A DNA stretch of 40,379 nt from Deltaproteobacteria bacterium. Its GTDB lineage: Bacteria; Bdellovibrionota; Bacteriovoracia; Bacteriovoracales; Bacteriovoracaceae. The translations under genes and the position numbers were made by a program. The notes beneath the pieces are model-generated. The model had not been told where the DNA came from and searched no databases. It saw only the letters and a program-made list of their open reading frames with translations. The stretch is from assembly GCA_004356615.1 (NCBI GenBank), contig SMWT01000072.1, positions 1 to 40,379 on the forward strand. Direction: 5' to 3'. This document shows positions 32,013-39,142 of this stretch, one piece after another (position 1 is the stretch's first letter; the number at the start of each line of letters is the position of its first letter).

Positions 32013-33356
32013 ATGTCCGAAGCAAGAAAAGAACTCCCCCATGATTTATTGGCCGAAAAATCCCTTTTGGGGTGCTTGATTATTGATAGCTCGGCGATGG
32101 ATGATCTTTCAGATTTAAAGATCGATAAAAAGGATTTTTATCATCCGCAATATGGAATCATCTTTGAATCCATTCTCGATTTAAACCTTGCGGGCCAACC
32201 GGTTGACTACGTCACCCTGACCTCAAGACTTACTGAAAAAGGAAAGATTGAGGGTATTGGTGGGCAAAAGGCGCTTTTAAATATTATTGAAGATCAGGCC
32301 TCATCGGCCAATGTCTACACTTATGGAAAAATTGTAAAAGATAAGGCCTCGCTTCGTAAGATGATTAGAACTGCTAGTCGAATTGTTGATAAAGGAATGA
32401 ACTTTTCCGGAAAGATTGAAGAGTTTATTCAAGAGATTGAAGAATCCTTTTTTAAGCTAACTCTTGATGCCAGAAAAGGAGGCATGCAAAGGTTAAATAC
32501 TGTTTTAAAGGATAATTTAAAAGAGCTAGAAAATACCTCCAGAAAACCTGGGGAAATAATGGGGATTCCCACTGGCTTTCCAAAACTGGATCAGATCTTA
32601 CTGGGAATGCAGCCAGGGCAACTAATTATCCTCGCCTCCAGGCCTGCCATGGGAAAAACTTCACTTGCGCTGAACATGGCGATAAATGCGGTAGAACAGT
32701 CTGGACTGCCCATCGCCATCTTTTCCCTGGAGATGATGGCCCAGGAATTAAGTTTTAGACTGTTATCAGGTCGGGCCAAGCTAGATTCTAAAAAATTAAA
32801 AACCAAAAACTTTACTGATACTGATCTTAGATCTATTTCAAGAGCGGTTAGAGAACTTTCAGAATTTCCAATTCTTATAAATGATGATGGGGTGAATGTT
32901 TTAGATATTCAAAGTCAGTGCCGTAAAATTAAAGCAGAGCAAGGCCTTGGAATGGTCATTATTGATTACCTCCAGCTAATGAAATCTCACACGGGAAACC
33001 CTTCAAGGGAACAACAAATTGCCGAGATATCTAGAAGCTTAAAGGAAATGGCCAAGGAGCTTGAGTGCCCGGTTTTTTGCCTTTCACAGCTAAACCGGGC
33101 AGTTGAAAACCGTCCAGGCAATAAAAGGCCTAATGTTTCAGATCTAAGGGAATCGGGAGCGATCGAGCAAGATGCTGATGTGGTCATGCTGATTTACCGG
33201 GATGAAGTTTATAACCCAGATACCAAGGACAAAGGAATAGCTGAAATCATTGTCGGGAAAAATCGTAGCGGAGAGATGGGCACTGTTAAGTTGGCCTGGG
33301 TCGGGCCTTATACAAGCTTTGAAAATTTGTCCTACACTGAAAGTGCAGAATACTAA
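32013..33356 (+). CDS. dnaB: Replicative DNA helicase DnaB
   Basis: 447 residues. The N-terminal domain (about 5-110; LPHDLLAEKSLLGCLIID) and RecA-like helicase domain (about 170-440) carry Walker A SRPAMGKTS (about 208-216), Walker B-type MVIIDYLQLM (about 313-322), and the SQLNRAVENRP and SDLRESGAIEQDADVVMLIYR motifs. It unwinds DNA at the replication fork as a hexamer. The gene is separated from rplI by a terminator and carries its own hairpin leader. Its end overlaps the PabB-like gene by 14 bases. Confidence 0.97.
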   Translation: MSEARKELPHDLLAEKSLLGCLIIDSSAMDDLSDLKIDKKDFYHPQYGIIFESILDLNLAGQPVDYVTLTSRLTEKGKIEGIGGQKALLNIIEDQASSANVYTYGKIVKDKASLRKMIRTASRIVDKGMNFSGKIEEFIQEIEESFFKLTLDARKGGMQRLNTVLKDNLKELENTSRKPGEIMGIPTGFPKLDQILLGMQPGQLIILASRPAMGKTSLALNMAINAVEQSGLPIAIFSLEMMAQELSFRLLSGRAKLDSKKLKTKNFTDTDLRSISRAVRELSEFPILINDDGVNVLDIQSQCRKIKAEQGLGMVIIDYLQLMKSHTGNPSREQQIAEISRSLKEMAKELECPVFCLSQLNRAVENRPGNKRPNVSDLRESGAIEQDADVVMLIYRDEVYNPDTKDKGIAEIIVGKNRSGEMGTVKLAWVGPYTSFENLSYTESAEY

Positions 33357-34518
33357 TCCTTATTCCATTGTCTATTTAAATAAGGGAGATAAATTTTTAA
33401 AATTTTCAGGGGTGAAATCTGCCTTTGCCTATTATAAAAATCATAGAATCAACCTGCTAGATGGTTCAAGGCAACCTTCTTCTTTAAAAAAACTACAAAT
33501 TAAGCTGGAGCAGTTAAAGATAAAAGACTCTTACCAGGATCCCACGATAATTCATTTGTTTTATGAATATGGATTTAATTTTATAGGCAATGAATCCCTT
33601 ATAGCGGCCGATGAACTCCTTTTGATTGAACTAAATTACAAAAAGGCGTCACCCTACCAATTAAGTGGAAATAAAAATACCGTTAAAGGGCCATTAAACA
33701 ATATTAAACTTAGCGATTATCAAAAAAGTTTTTATGAAGGCAGAGATCATCTTTTAAAGGGCAATTGTTATCAGTTTAACCTGACCTTTCAGCATAAATT
33801 TTCCCTGGAAGGTGAACCCGAGGACGTATTTCATTCTCTTTGGGCCAAAAAGGAAAATCGTGGTGCCTACGCCCACGCCAGTGTGATTCCAAGGCTAAAC
33901 AAGATTTTTGTAAGCAATTCTCCCGAATGCCTTTTTCAAATAAAAACGAAAAAGGAAGGCCATCTTCTTTGGAGCATGCCCATAAAGGGAAGCCAGTTGC
34001 TAGAAAACAATCCCAAGCTCTCTTGGGAAAAATTAAAATCTTGTCCAAAAAATCAGGCCGAGCTTTATATGATTACAGACCTTCTTAGAAATGATCTCTC
34101 TAAAATTGAAAATCCTAAGGCCAAGGTAATTAAAAAAAAATCTCCCTTGAAGGTTCCGGGAATTTTACATCAATACTCTTTGGTTTCTGTACTGCTTAAT
34201 AAAAATATTTCTCTTTATAAAATCATCTCTAGTTTATTTCCCGGAGGAAGTGTCACCGGCGCACCCAAAAAAAGAGTCATGGAAATTTTAAAAGATTTAG
34301 AATTTTCGGGAAAAAGAGGCTTTTACTGCGGTTCCACAATTATTCTTTATAAAAATTTAAAGGCAGCTTCAATAAATATTCGCTCGGCCACAATCGATTT
34401 AAACTCAAAAGAATTTTTTTATGGCTCAGGCGGAGGTATAACTCTTTTAAGTGAAGCGGAAGAAGAATATAAAGAGATGAAATTAAAAATTGGCAGCTTC
34501 ATAAATATCTTAAGTTAA
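33343..34518 (+). CDS. pabB: Aminodeoxychorismate synthase component I-like (PabB)
   Basis: About 391 residues if the GTG at 33343 is the start; it lies inside the last codons of dnaB (14-base overlap) and has no strong ribosome binding site, so coupling is assumed. The chorismate-binding fold is clear in the C-terminal half: SMPIKGS (212-217; the Lys215 position is Ala in anthranilate synthases, so PabB fits better), DLLRNDLSKI, GGSVTGAPKKRVMEILKDLE and GSGGGITLLSEAEEE. It makes 4-amino-4-deoxychorismate for folate from chorismate with ammonia from a PabA subunit, which is not in the window. The N-terminal half (1-110) is only loosely conserved. Confidence 0.85.
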   Translation: MQNTNPYSIVYLNKGDKFLKFSGVKSAFAYYKNHRINLLDGSRQPSSLKKLQIKLEQLKIKDSYQDPTIIHLFYEYGFNFIGNESLIAADELLLIELNYKKASPYQLSGNKNTVKGPLNNIKLSDYQKSFYEGRDHLLKGNCYQFNLTFQHKFSLEGEPEDVFHSLWAKKENRGAYAHASVIPRLNKIFVSNSPECLFQIKTKKEGHLLWSMPIKGSQLLENNPKLSWEKLKSCPKNQAELYMITDLLRNDLSKIENPKAKVIKKKSPLKVPGILHQYSLVSVLLNKNISLYKIISSLFPGGSVTGAPKKRVMEILKDLEFSGKRGFYCGSTIILYKNLKAASINIRSATIDLNSKEFFYGSGGGITLLSEAEEEYKEMKLKIGSFINILS

Positions 34519-34553
34519 AAACAAATATTATCTGACATTAGAATTGAGCTTAT

Positions 34554-34583
34554 TTGACAGGATTACATCTTTATAGATATGAT
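34554..34583 (+). promoter_or_regulatory. Near-consensus sigma70 promoter for the 34647 gene
   Basis: -35 TTGACA (34554-34559, perfect), 18-base spacer, -10 TATGAT (34578-34583, five of six). Transcription should begin about 34590, giving a leader of some 57 bases before the ATG at 34647. It is the best promoter match I see in the window and may also serve motAB. Confidence 0.75.
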
Positions 34584-34646
34584 TTTTTTTGACGCTAAGT
34601 AAAAACTGCAGATAAATGGTATATTGAATTTTGCAAAGGAGTGTAA

Positions 34647-34871
34647 ATGACAATATCTGGACCTATCTTTAGGCCAATATTATTTTCTAGCAAAAGATCA
34701 GAGGATGAATTGATTCCACTCGATTGCCTCTCAGAATTGGTTGGTTTTCCTGTGGAACAGCTAAAAGAAGAGCTTGAACTAGAAGGTGATGAGGTTTCCG
34801 TGGAAAATCTGAGGGAATCAGTTCTGAAATTCCTCGATTTAACCATGGAAGAATTCAAAAAGACCGAGTAA
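34647..34871 (+). CDS. Small acidic hypothetical protein (74 residues)
   Basis: A good ribosome binding site (AAAGGAG, 7 bases before the ATG) and its own promoter support it. The N-terminal third (MTISGPIFRPILFSSKRSED) is mixed; the rest is acidic and predicted helical (LIPLDCLSELVGFPVEQLK, then ELELEGDEVSVENLRESVLK). The C-terminal part recalls regulatory or chaperone-type small helical proteins, but no family is recognised. It lies 116 bases upstream of motA and could be co-transcribed with it. Confidence 0.7.
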   Translation: MTISGPIFRPILFSSKRSEDELIPLDCLSELVGFPVEQLKEELELEGDEVSVENLRESVLKFLDLTMEEFKKTE

Positions 34872-34987
34872 AACATGTTATTAATTTACGGTTTTTTTTT
34901 CCTCTTAGTCCCTAATTCCTAAATAAATTCATCTCTATTAACTAATTCCCGAACAGATTTAAGTAAATCTATAAGGATATAAAGTTT

Positions 34988-35752
34988 ATGGATATTTCCA
35001 CCGTTATAGGTCTGATATTGGCCAATGCGATGATGATGATGGCCATCTTTTTAGGTGGTGCGGGATTTGGGGCCTACCTAGATGTCCCCTCAGTAGCAAT
35101 TGTTATCGGAGGGCTGGCCGGTGTAACCATCGCTAAATGGCCTTTGGAAATTTCGCTGAGCTTATCAAAAGTGCTACTAAAGACCATATTCTATAAACAA
35201 ATGAATCATGCCGCTACCATCAATGAAATTATTGGACTGGCGGAAAAGGCAAGAAGAGAATCCATTTTTGCGCTTGAAAAAGTTGAAATAGAGGATCCTT
35301 TCACTAAAAAGGCCGCCAATTTAGCAGCAGATAATCGTCCTCCCGAAGTAATCTATTCTATCTTGCAAATGGATGTAGACAGTATGGAAGAGCGGCATAA
35401 AAATGCCATTTCGGTAATTGGTGAAATGATCTCCGATGCTCCGGCCATGGGGATGCTTGGAACCTTGATTGGACTTGTGGCCATGCTGCAAAACCTTTCT
35501 GATCCGGCCGCCATTGGGCCTGGTATGGCGGTTGCCCTTTTAACAACTTTTTACGGTGCCTACATTGCCAATATCTTGGCCAATCCGTGCAAAAAGAAAC
35601 TCGAATATAGAAGTAATGAAGAATCAAAAAATATGGCCATCGTTATTACCGGAATACTTGGTATTGTGGCGGGGGAAAACCCCAGACTTATCAGAGAAAA
35701 ACTAGATTCCTTCTTACCGCCTGCAGAGAGAATGAAGGGGGAAGAGGAATAA
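34988..35752 (+). CDS. motA: Flagellar motor stator protein MotA
   Basis: 254 residues. Four membrane helices in two pairs (about 5-50 and 145-200) with a cytoplasmic loop between (about 55-140). The MotA signature ISDAPAMGMLGTLIGLVAML (about 144-163) and GPGMAVALLTTFYGAYIANI (about 178-197) are present. With MotB it conducts ions and turns the flagellar rotor. AAGGATATAAAG precedes the ATG, and motB begins 3 bases after the stop. No sigma28-type promoter (TAAA-N15-GCCGATAA) is visible upstream. Confidence 0.95.
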   Translation: MDISTVIGLILANAMMMMAIFLGGAGFGAYLDVPSVAIVIGGLAGVTIAKWPLEISLSLSKVLLKTIFYKQMNHAATINEIIGLAEKARRESIFALEKVEIEDPFTKKAANLAADNRPPEVIYSILQMDVDSMEERHKNAISVIGEMISDAPAMGMLGTLIGLVAMLQNLSDPAAIGPGMAVALLTTFYGAYIANILANPCKKKLEYRSNEESKNMAIVITGILGIVAGENPRLIREKLDSFLPPAERMKGEEE

Positions 35753-35755
35753 AAT

Positions 35756-36598
35756 ATGGCGGAAGAGATAGAAGCTGCCCCAGCAAGTGAAGGGACCATA
35801 ACTCCCGTTGTAAAATGTCCTCCTTGTGAGGAGGGCCTACCATTTTGGATGGCGACCTTTACCGATTTAATCCTCTTACTTTTAACCTTTTTTGTTCTTC
35901 TTTTATCATTTTCCAAAACAGAAACAGCAAAATATCAGGCGGCCTTAGGATCCATTAGAGATGCTTTTGGCGGTAACGTTCTTCGCCAAGGAGAGGTTAT
36001 TGAAAAAGGTAAATCGGCGGAAGATATGCCGGTGATGATGGAGAGTAAGGATTTTATCAGGCCGTTTCCAATAGAGTTTTTAACCACTGAAGGATTTTTT
36101 GATAAGTATGAGTTCAACCGAGAATCAGAAGAGAATCTGAATCTGATGAGGGAGGATCTCAAAGAGTTTAATCTTGCCGATTCGGTAAAAATTCATGAGA
36201 TGCCGGAGGGCGTTAAGGCCAGATTTAAAGACAAAATATACTTTGGCCAGGGATCAACCCGTATTTCAAGCATGGCCTCCTCAGTCTTTGAAAAACTTGT
36301 AAGGCTACTTTCCAAGAAAAATTGGACTATATTTGTTGAAGGATACTCCAGCACAGGTGAAAGATCTATCGATGGCAAATCAGATTCTTTCATCCTATCA
36401 TCCTTGAGGGCAGCAGAAGTCGTAAAGATGTTGGTGGCAAAGGGTGTGCGACCTGAAAAAATTACCACCGTTTTCTATGGTGATTCAAGGCCCATCAAGG
36501 TGAATGGAAAGATTAATAAAAAATTAAGTCGCCGAGTAGAATTTATAATCAGAAAGAGAGATCTTAGTGCGCCGGGATTTAAAGTCCATGGTAAGTAA
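35756..36598 (+). CDS. motB: Flagellar motor stator protein MotB
   Basis: 280 residues. A cytoplasmic N-terminus with CPPCEEG (21-27) precedes one membrane helix (about 31-52) with the proton-accepting Asp37 in MATFTDLI. A plug/linker (about 53-140) is followed by an OmpA-like peptidoglycan-binding domain (about 150-270; FVEGYSSTGERS, SSLRAAEVVKMLVAKGV, RRVEFIIRK). It anchors the stator to the cell wall. It overlaps the pseudouridine synthase gene by 11 bases. Confidence 0.95.
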   Translation: MAEEIEAAPASEGTITPVVKCPPCEEGLPFWMATFTDLILLLLTFFVLLLSFSKTETAKYQAALGSIRDAFGGNVLRQGEVIEKGKSAEDMPVMMESKDFIRPFPIEFLTTEGFFDKYEFNRESEENLNLMREDLKEFNLADSVKIHEMPEGVKARFKDKIYFGQGSTRISSMASSVFEKLVRLLSKKNWTIFVEGYSSTGERSIDGKSDSFILSSLRAAEVVKMLVAKGVRPEKITTVFYGDSRPIKVNGKINKKLSRRVEFIIRKRDLSAPGFKVHGK

Positions 36599-37484
36599 GG
36601 AAACAGAGCTTTGTTTCTTAACGAATTTTGATTCTATAGAAGAGGCGCTTAAAATCACACTTGGGATTTCTGGATCCCAGATAAAAAAACAACATTTTTC
36701 TAAAGAATTTTTAAAATCTAGAGTATCAAAAGAAAAAAGTTTTAAACTACCTCTAAATTTAATAAATAGAGGAATAATAAACCCAAAATACCTTGGGCCT
36801 GAAGTTGAGATATTGTTTGAAGATGAAAGTTTAATTGCCATAAACAAACCCCCAGAAATTCATTGTCATCCTTTAACCTATTTGGAACAGGACAACTGTT
36901 TAAGCTTTTTAAGAGAAAATCTCTTTTTTAAAAAAAGTGAATTCGCTCATGAGAGAAATTTTGACCCGGGGCTTTTATATAGACTCGATCTAGGTACTTC
37001 TGGTGTGCTTTTTTTGGTTAAGAGTAAAAAAGATTACGAGGAGATTAGAAAAAACTTTCTATCTCACGCCAAGATCAAAACTTATCTGGCCATCATCTCA
37101 GGAGAGTTTAACCAAGAAGGAGAATATAGGCATTTTTTTAAGGCCTTTGGGGAAAAGGGAAATAAAATTATGGTGGCCGATATCCCTTTTGCAGGGGACA
37201 GCTTAGGTGAAGGCAAAATAGAAATTAAAAAATTAGGATATAAAGAGGGTCTTACTCTCGTATCGGTGGAACTCGGGGCCGGTATCAGGCATCAAATTCG
37301 CGCGCAGCTGGCCCATTTAGGTTATCCCATTCTAGGTGATACTCTTTATGGTGGAGAGGACAGCGAACGTCTATTTCTTCACGCCTACCATTACAAAATT
37401 AGTTTTGCTGATAAAGTTTTTGAAGTAATTGCCAAAAACGCCCCATTATTTGGGCGTTTCTTTGACCTTGACGGTATTTTTTAA
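36588..37484 (+). CDS. RluA-family pseudouridine synthase
   Basis: 298 residues from the ATG at 36588, which overlaps the motB stop; the earlier in-frame codon at 36567 would lie deeper in motB. Motifs: INKPPEIHCHP (about 85-95) and the catalytic LLYRLDLGTSGV (Asp134), then VSVELGAGIRHQIRAQLAHLGYPILGD (a longer motif at about 222-248), all standard for RluA/C/D. The first 65 residues are S4-like in position but not clearly S4. It isomerises uridine to pseudouridine in rRNA or tRNA; the target is not evident. Its 3' end overlaps the convergent gene by 39 bases. Confidence 0.93.
   Translation: MVSKETELCFLTNFDSIEEALKITLGISGSQIKKQHFSKEFLKSRVSKEKSFKLPLNLINRGIINPKYLGPEVEILFEDESLIAINKPPEIHCHPLTYLEQDNCLSFLRENLFFKKSEFAHERNFDPGLLYRLDLGTSGVLFLVKSKKDYEEIRKNFLSHAKIKTYLAIISGEFNQEGEYRHFFKAFGEKGNKIMVADIPFAGDSLGEGKIEIKKLGYKEGLTLVSVELGAGIRHQIRAQLAHLGYPILGDTLYGGEDSERLFLHAYHYKISFADKVFEVIAKNAPLFGRFFDLDGIF
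37436..37459. terminator. Hairpin shared by the convergent 3' ends of the pseudouridine synthase and 37446 genes
   Basis: Perfect 8-bp stem AAACGCCC (37436-37443) / GGGCGTTT (37452-37459) with an 8-base loop. T-rich sequence follows on the plus strand and A-rich sequence precedes it, so it could act as a weak terminator in both directions while still coding in one or both frames. Confidence 0.45.
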
Positions 37485-37937
37485 ATGCTCTCTAATTATC
37501 TCTGGTGAGTTTAGGGTAGTAAGATTAACCAAAGAATCGCCCGTAGTTAAGGCCTCAATATTTAAGTTTTCGGAATTTAATTTAACTAACACGCTGGAAA
37601 TATTTTCAAGGTTTGCCACTGGCGAATTTTTGGCAATAAAAGAGAGGTGATTGGCCATTTCGCGATAAAGTAAAATTTTAATTTTGGCCGGATCTGTTAT
37701 TGTAGGAGGAATCTTCTCTTCAACTTCTACCAATAGATGGTTTTTATCGCAATTTGCCGACCAGTTTTCTGGAATTTTTAATTCCAACTTTACCAGGGCG
37801 GCTATGCAGGGCGTGCCCTCTAGTAATTGCCTTCTTCTGCTGAAAATACCGTTTTTATCAAAATAGATAAATAAAAGGTAACTAAAAAGGATCGCCATAA
37901 TGGCCAAGGGGTATTTGAGTAGTTTTTGTGACATCAT
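37446..37937 (-). CDS. Membrane-anchored protein of unknown function
   Basis: 163 residues with one N-terminal membrane helix (about 9-26) and a soluble domain (about 35-163) outside the membrane, with two Cys (Cys43, Cys63) that could pair if periplasmic. Two Met codons open the gene (37937 and 37934). Neither has a ribosome binding site, and a 17-base palindrome covers both. No family recognised. Its 3' end overlaps the pseudouridine synthase gene by 39 bases. It may be co-transcribed after the DAHP synthase gene, 30 bases upstream. Confidence 0.65.
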   Translation of the reverse strand: MMSQKLLKYPLAIMAILFSYLLFIYFDKNGIFSRRRQLLEGTPCIAALVKLELKIPENWSANCDKNHLLVEVEEKIPPTITDPAKIKILLYREMANHLSFIAKNSPVANLENISSVLVKLNSENLNIEALTTGDSLVNLTTLNSPEIIREHLKNTVKVKETPK

Positions 37938-37950
37938 AATTTAATTATGA
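37934..37950. repeat. 17-base palindrome over the start codon of the 37446 gene
   Basis: Arms TCATAATT (37934-37941) and AATTATGA (37943-37950) around one T. The minus-strand start codon at 37937 is inside it. It could be an operator or simply an AT-rich coincidence. Confidence 0.5.
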
Positions 37951-37967
37951 CAGGGTATTGTAGAAAT

Positions 37968-39065
37968 TTACACCCCGCTGATGATGTCGGTTTGCGATTT
38001 GAGGGATTCAGCATGAATATGGCCAAAAATATCCCTTACAAAGTCATCGGATAGTCCCAATTCCCGGCCCTTTTGTACTCTTTGGTTTAAAAGGAATTCG
38101 ATGCGATTCTTTTGAAGGGCCGTAATTTTGCTTTTCCTTTTAGACTCGCCAATTATTTTTACAATCTCCATACGAACTTTTAGGTTTTCCAGCAATTCAA
38201 AGTCTATATGGTCTATCTTTTCTCTCAGGGCCTCAAGTTCCGGCCCAAAATCCTTGTCGGGAGAAAACTCTGTTTTATAACTGAGGTCACGAAGAATTTG
38301 CTGGAGATTTTGTGGGGTTACCTGTTGGGATTTATCACTTAGGGCATTATTTGGATCAATGTGGGATTCAATCATAAGTCCGTCAAAATCTAGGTCCATG
38401 GCCTTTTGAGAGATTTCTTGAATAAGTTCTCGCTTTCCGGCTATATGGCTTGGATCACAAATAAGAGGCAAATTAGGAAGTAAAAGCTTAAGTTCAATGG
38501 GAATTTTCCAATTGGGCCCGTTGCGAAAGCGCGAATCTAGGGTGGTTGAAAATCCTCTGTGAACTGCCATTAATTTAGTGATTCCGACCTTGGAAAATCT
38601 TTCCAAAGCGCCAATCCACAGGGCAATATCAACTGATATGGGGTTTTTAACCATAACGGGAATATCAACTCCCTTCAATGCCGAAGCGATCTCCTGGACG
38701 GCAAAGGGCCCAGTTGTAGTTCTCGCGCCAATCCATAGAATATCGACTTCATTTTTAAGCGCCAACTCTACATGAGAAGCATTTGCTACCTCTGTACAGA
38801 TGGGCAGACCTACTTCCTTTTTAACCTTTAATAGCCATGGGAGAGCTTTTTCACCCATGCCCTCAAAAGAATTTGGCCTGGTTCTTGGCTTCCATATGCC
38901 AGCTCGGAAGATATGGGCCGATTCCCTGCCTTTGAGCTCTCGGGCAGTCTCTAGAACTTGCTGTTCGCTTTCAGCGCTGCAAGGGCCTGAAATGATCAGG
39001 GGACCTGTGAATTTGAATGGCCAATCTTTAAGGGGAGTTATTTCCATAGAAGCAGGTGATAGCAT
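37968..39065 (-). CDS. DAHP synthase (type I-beta) fused to chorismate mutase
   Basis: 365 residues. Residues about 15-265 are the DAHP synthase domain: ISGPCSAESEQQV, FRAGIWKPRTRPNSFEGMG (about 53-71), TEVANASH, HRGFST and LICDPSHIAGKR (metal-binding His/Asp region). It condenses phosphoenolpyruvate with erythrose-4-phosphate. Residues about 275-360 are an AroQ-type chorismate mutase helical domain (LEALREKIDHIDFELLENLK and following). Joining the first shikimate step to the prephenate step allows feedback control by prephenate-type ligands, as known for similar fusions. The ATG at 39065 has AAGGA very close; the ATG at 39047 is an alternative. Confidence 0.9.
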   Translation of the reverse strand: MLSPASMEITPLKDWPFKFTGPLIISGPCSAESEQQVLETARELKGRESAHIFRAGIWKPRTRPNSFEGMGEKALPWLLKVKKEVGLPICTEVANASHVELALKNEVDILWIGARTTTGPFAVQEIASALKGVDIPVMVKNPISVDIALWIGALERFSKVGITKLMAVHRGFSTTLDSRFRNGPNWKIPIELKLLLPNLPLICDPSHIAGKRELIQEISQKAMDLDFDGLMIESHIDPNNALSDKSQQVTPQNLQQILRDLSYKTEFSPDKDFGPELEALREKIDHIDFELLENLKVRMEIVKIIGESKRKSKITALQKNRIEFLLNQRVQKGRELGLSDDFVRDIFGHIHAESLKSQTDIISGV

Positions 39066-39142
39066 TTCCTTGGTGCATTATCCACCTCTTAAAAATCCCC
39101 CAAATTATTATGATAGAATTTTACAAACAGACAAGGATGGCT
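39066..39142. other. Divergent intergenic region between DAHP synthase-chorismate mutase and the phosphoesterase
   Basis: 77 bases. AT-rich -10-like hexamers TATGAT (39109-39114) and TAGAAT (39114-39119) face the plus-strand gene, but I see no convincing -35. It must hold promoters for both directions. Confidence 0.35.

Noticed and set aside
34872-34987. Sigma28 (FliA) promoter for motAB
   Set aside because: No TAAA-N15-GCCGATAA-like sequence found; motAB may use the 34554 promoter or another signal.
35560-35916. 118-residue minus-strand frame spanning motA and motB
   Set aside because: It crosses two certain genes and resembles a reverse shadow.
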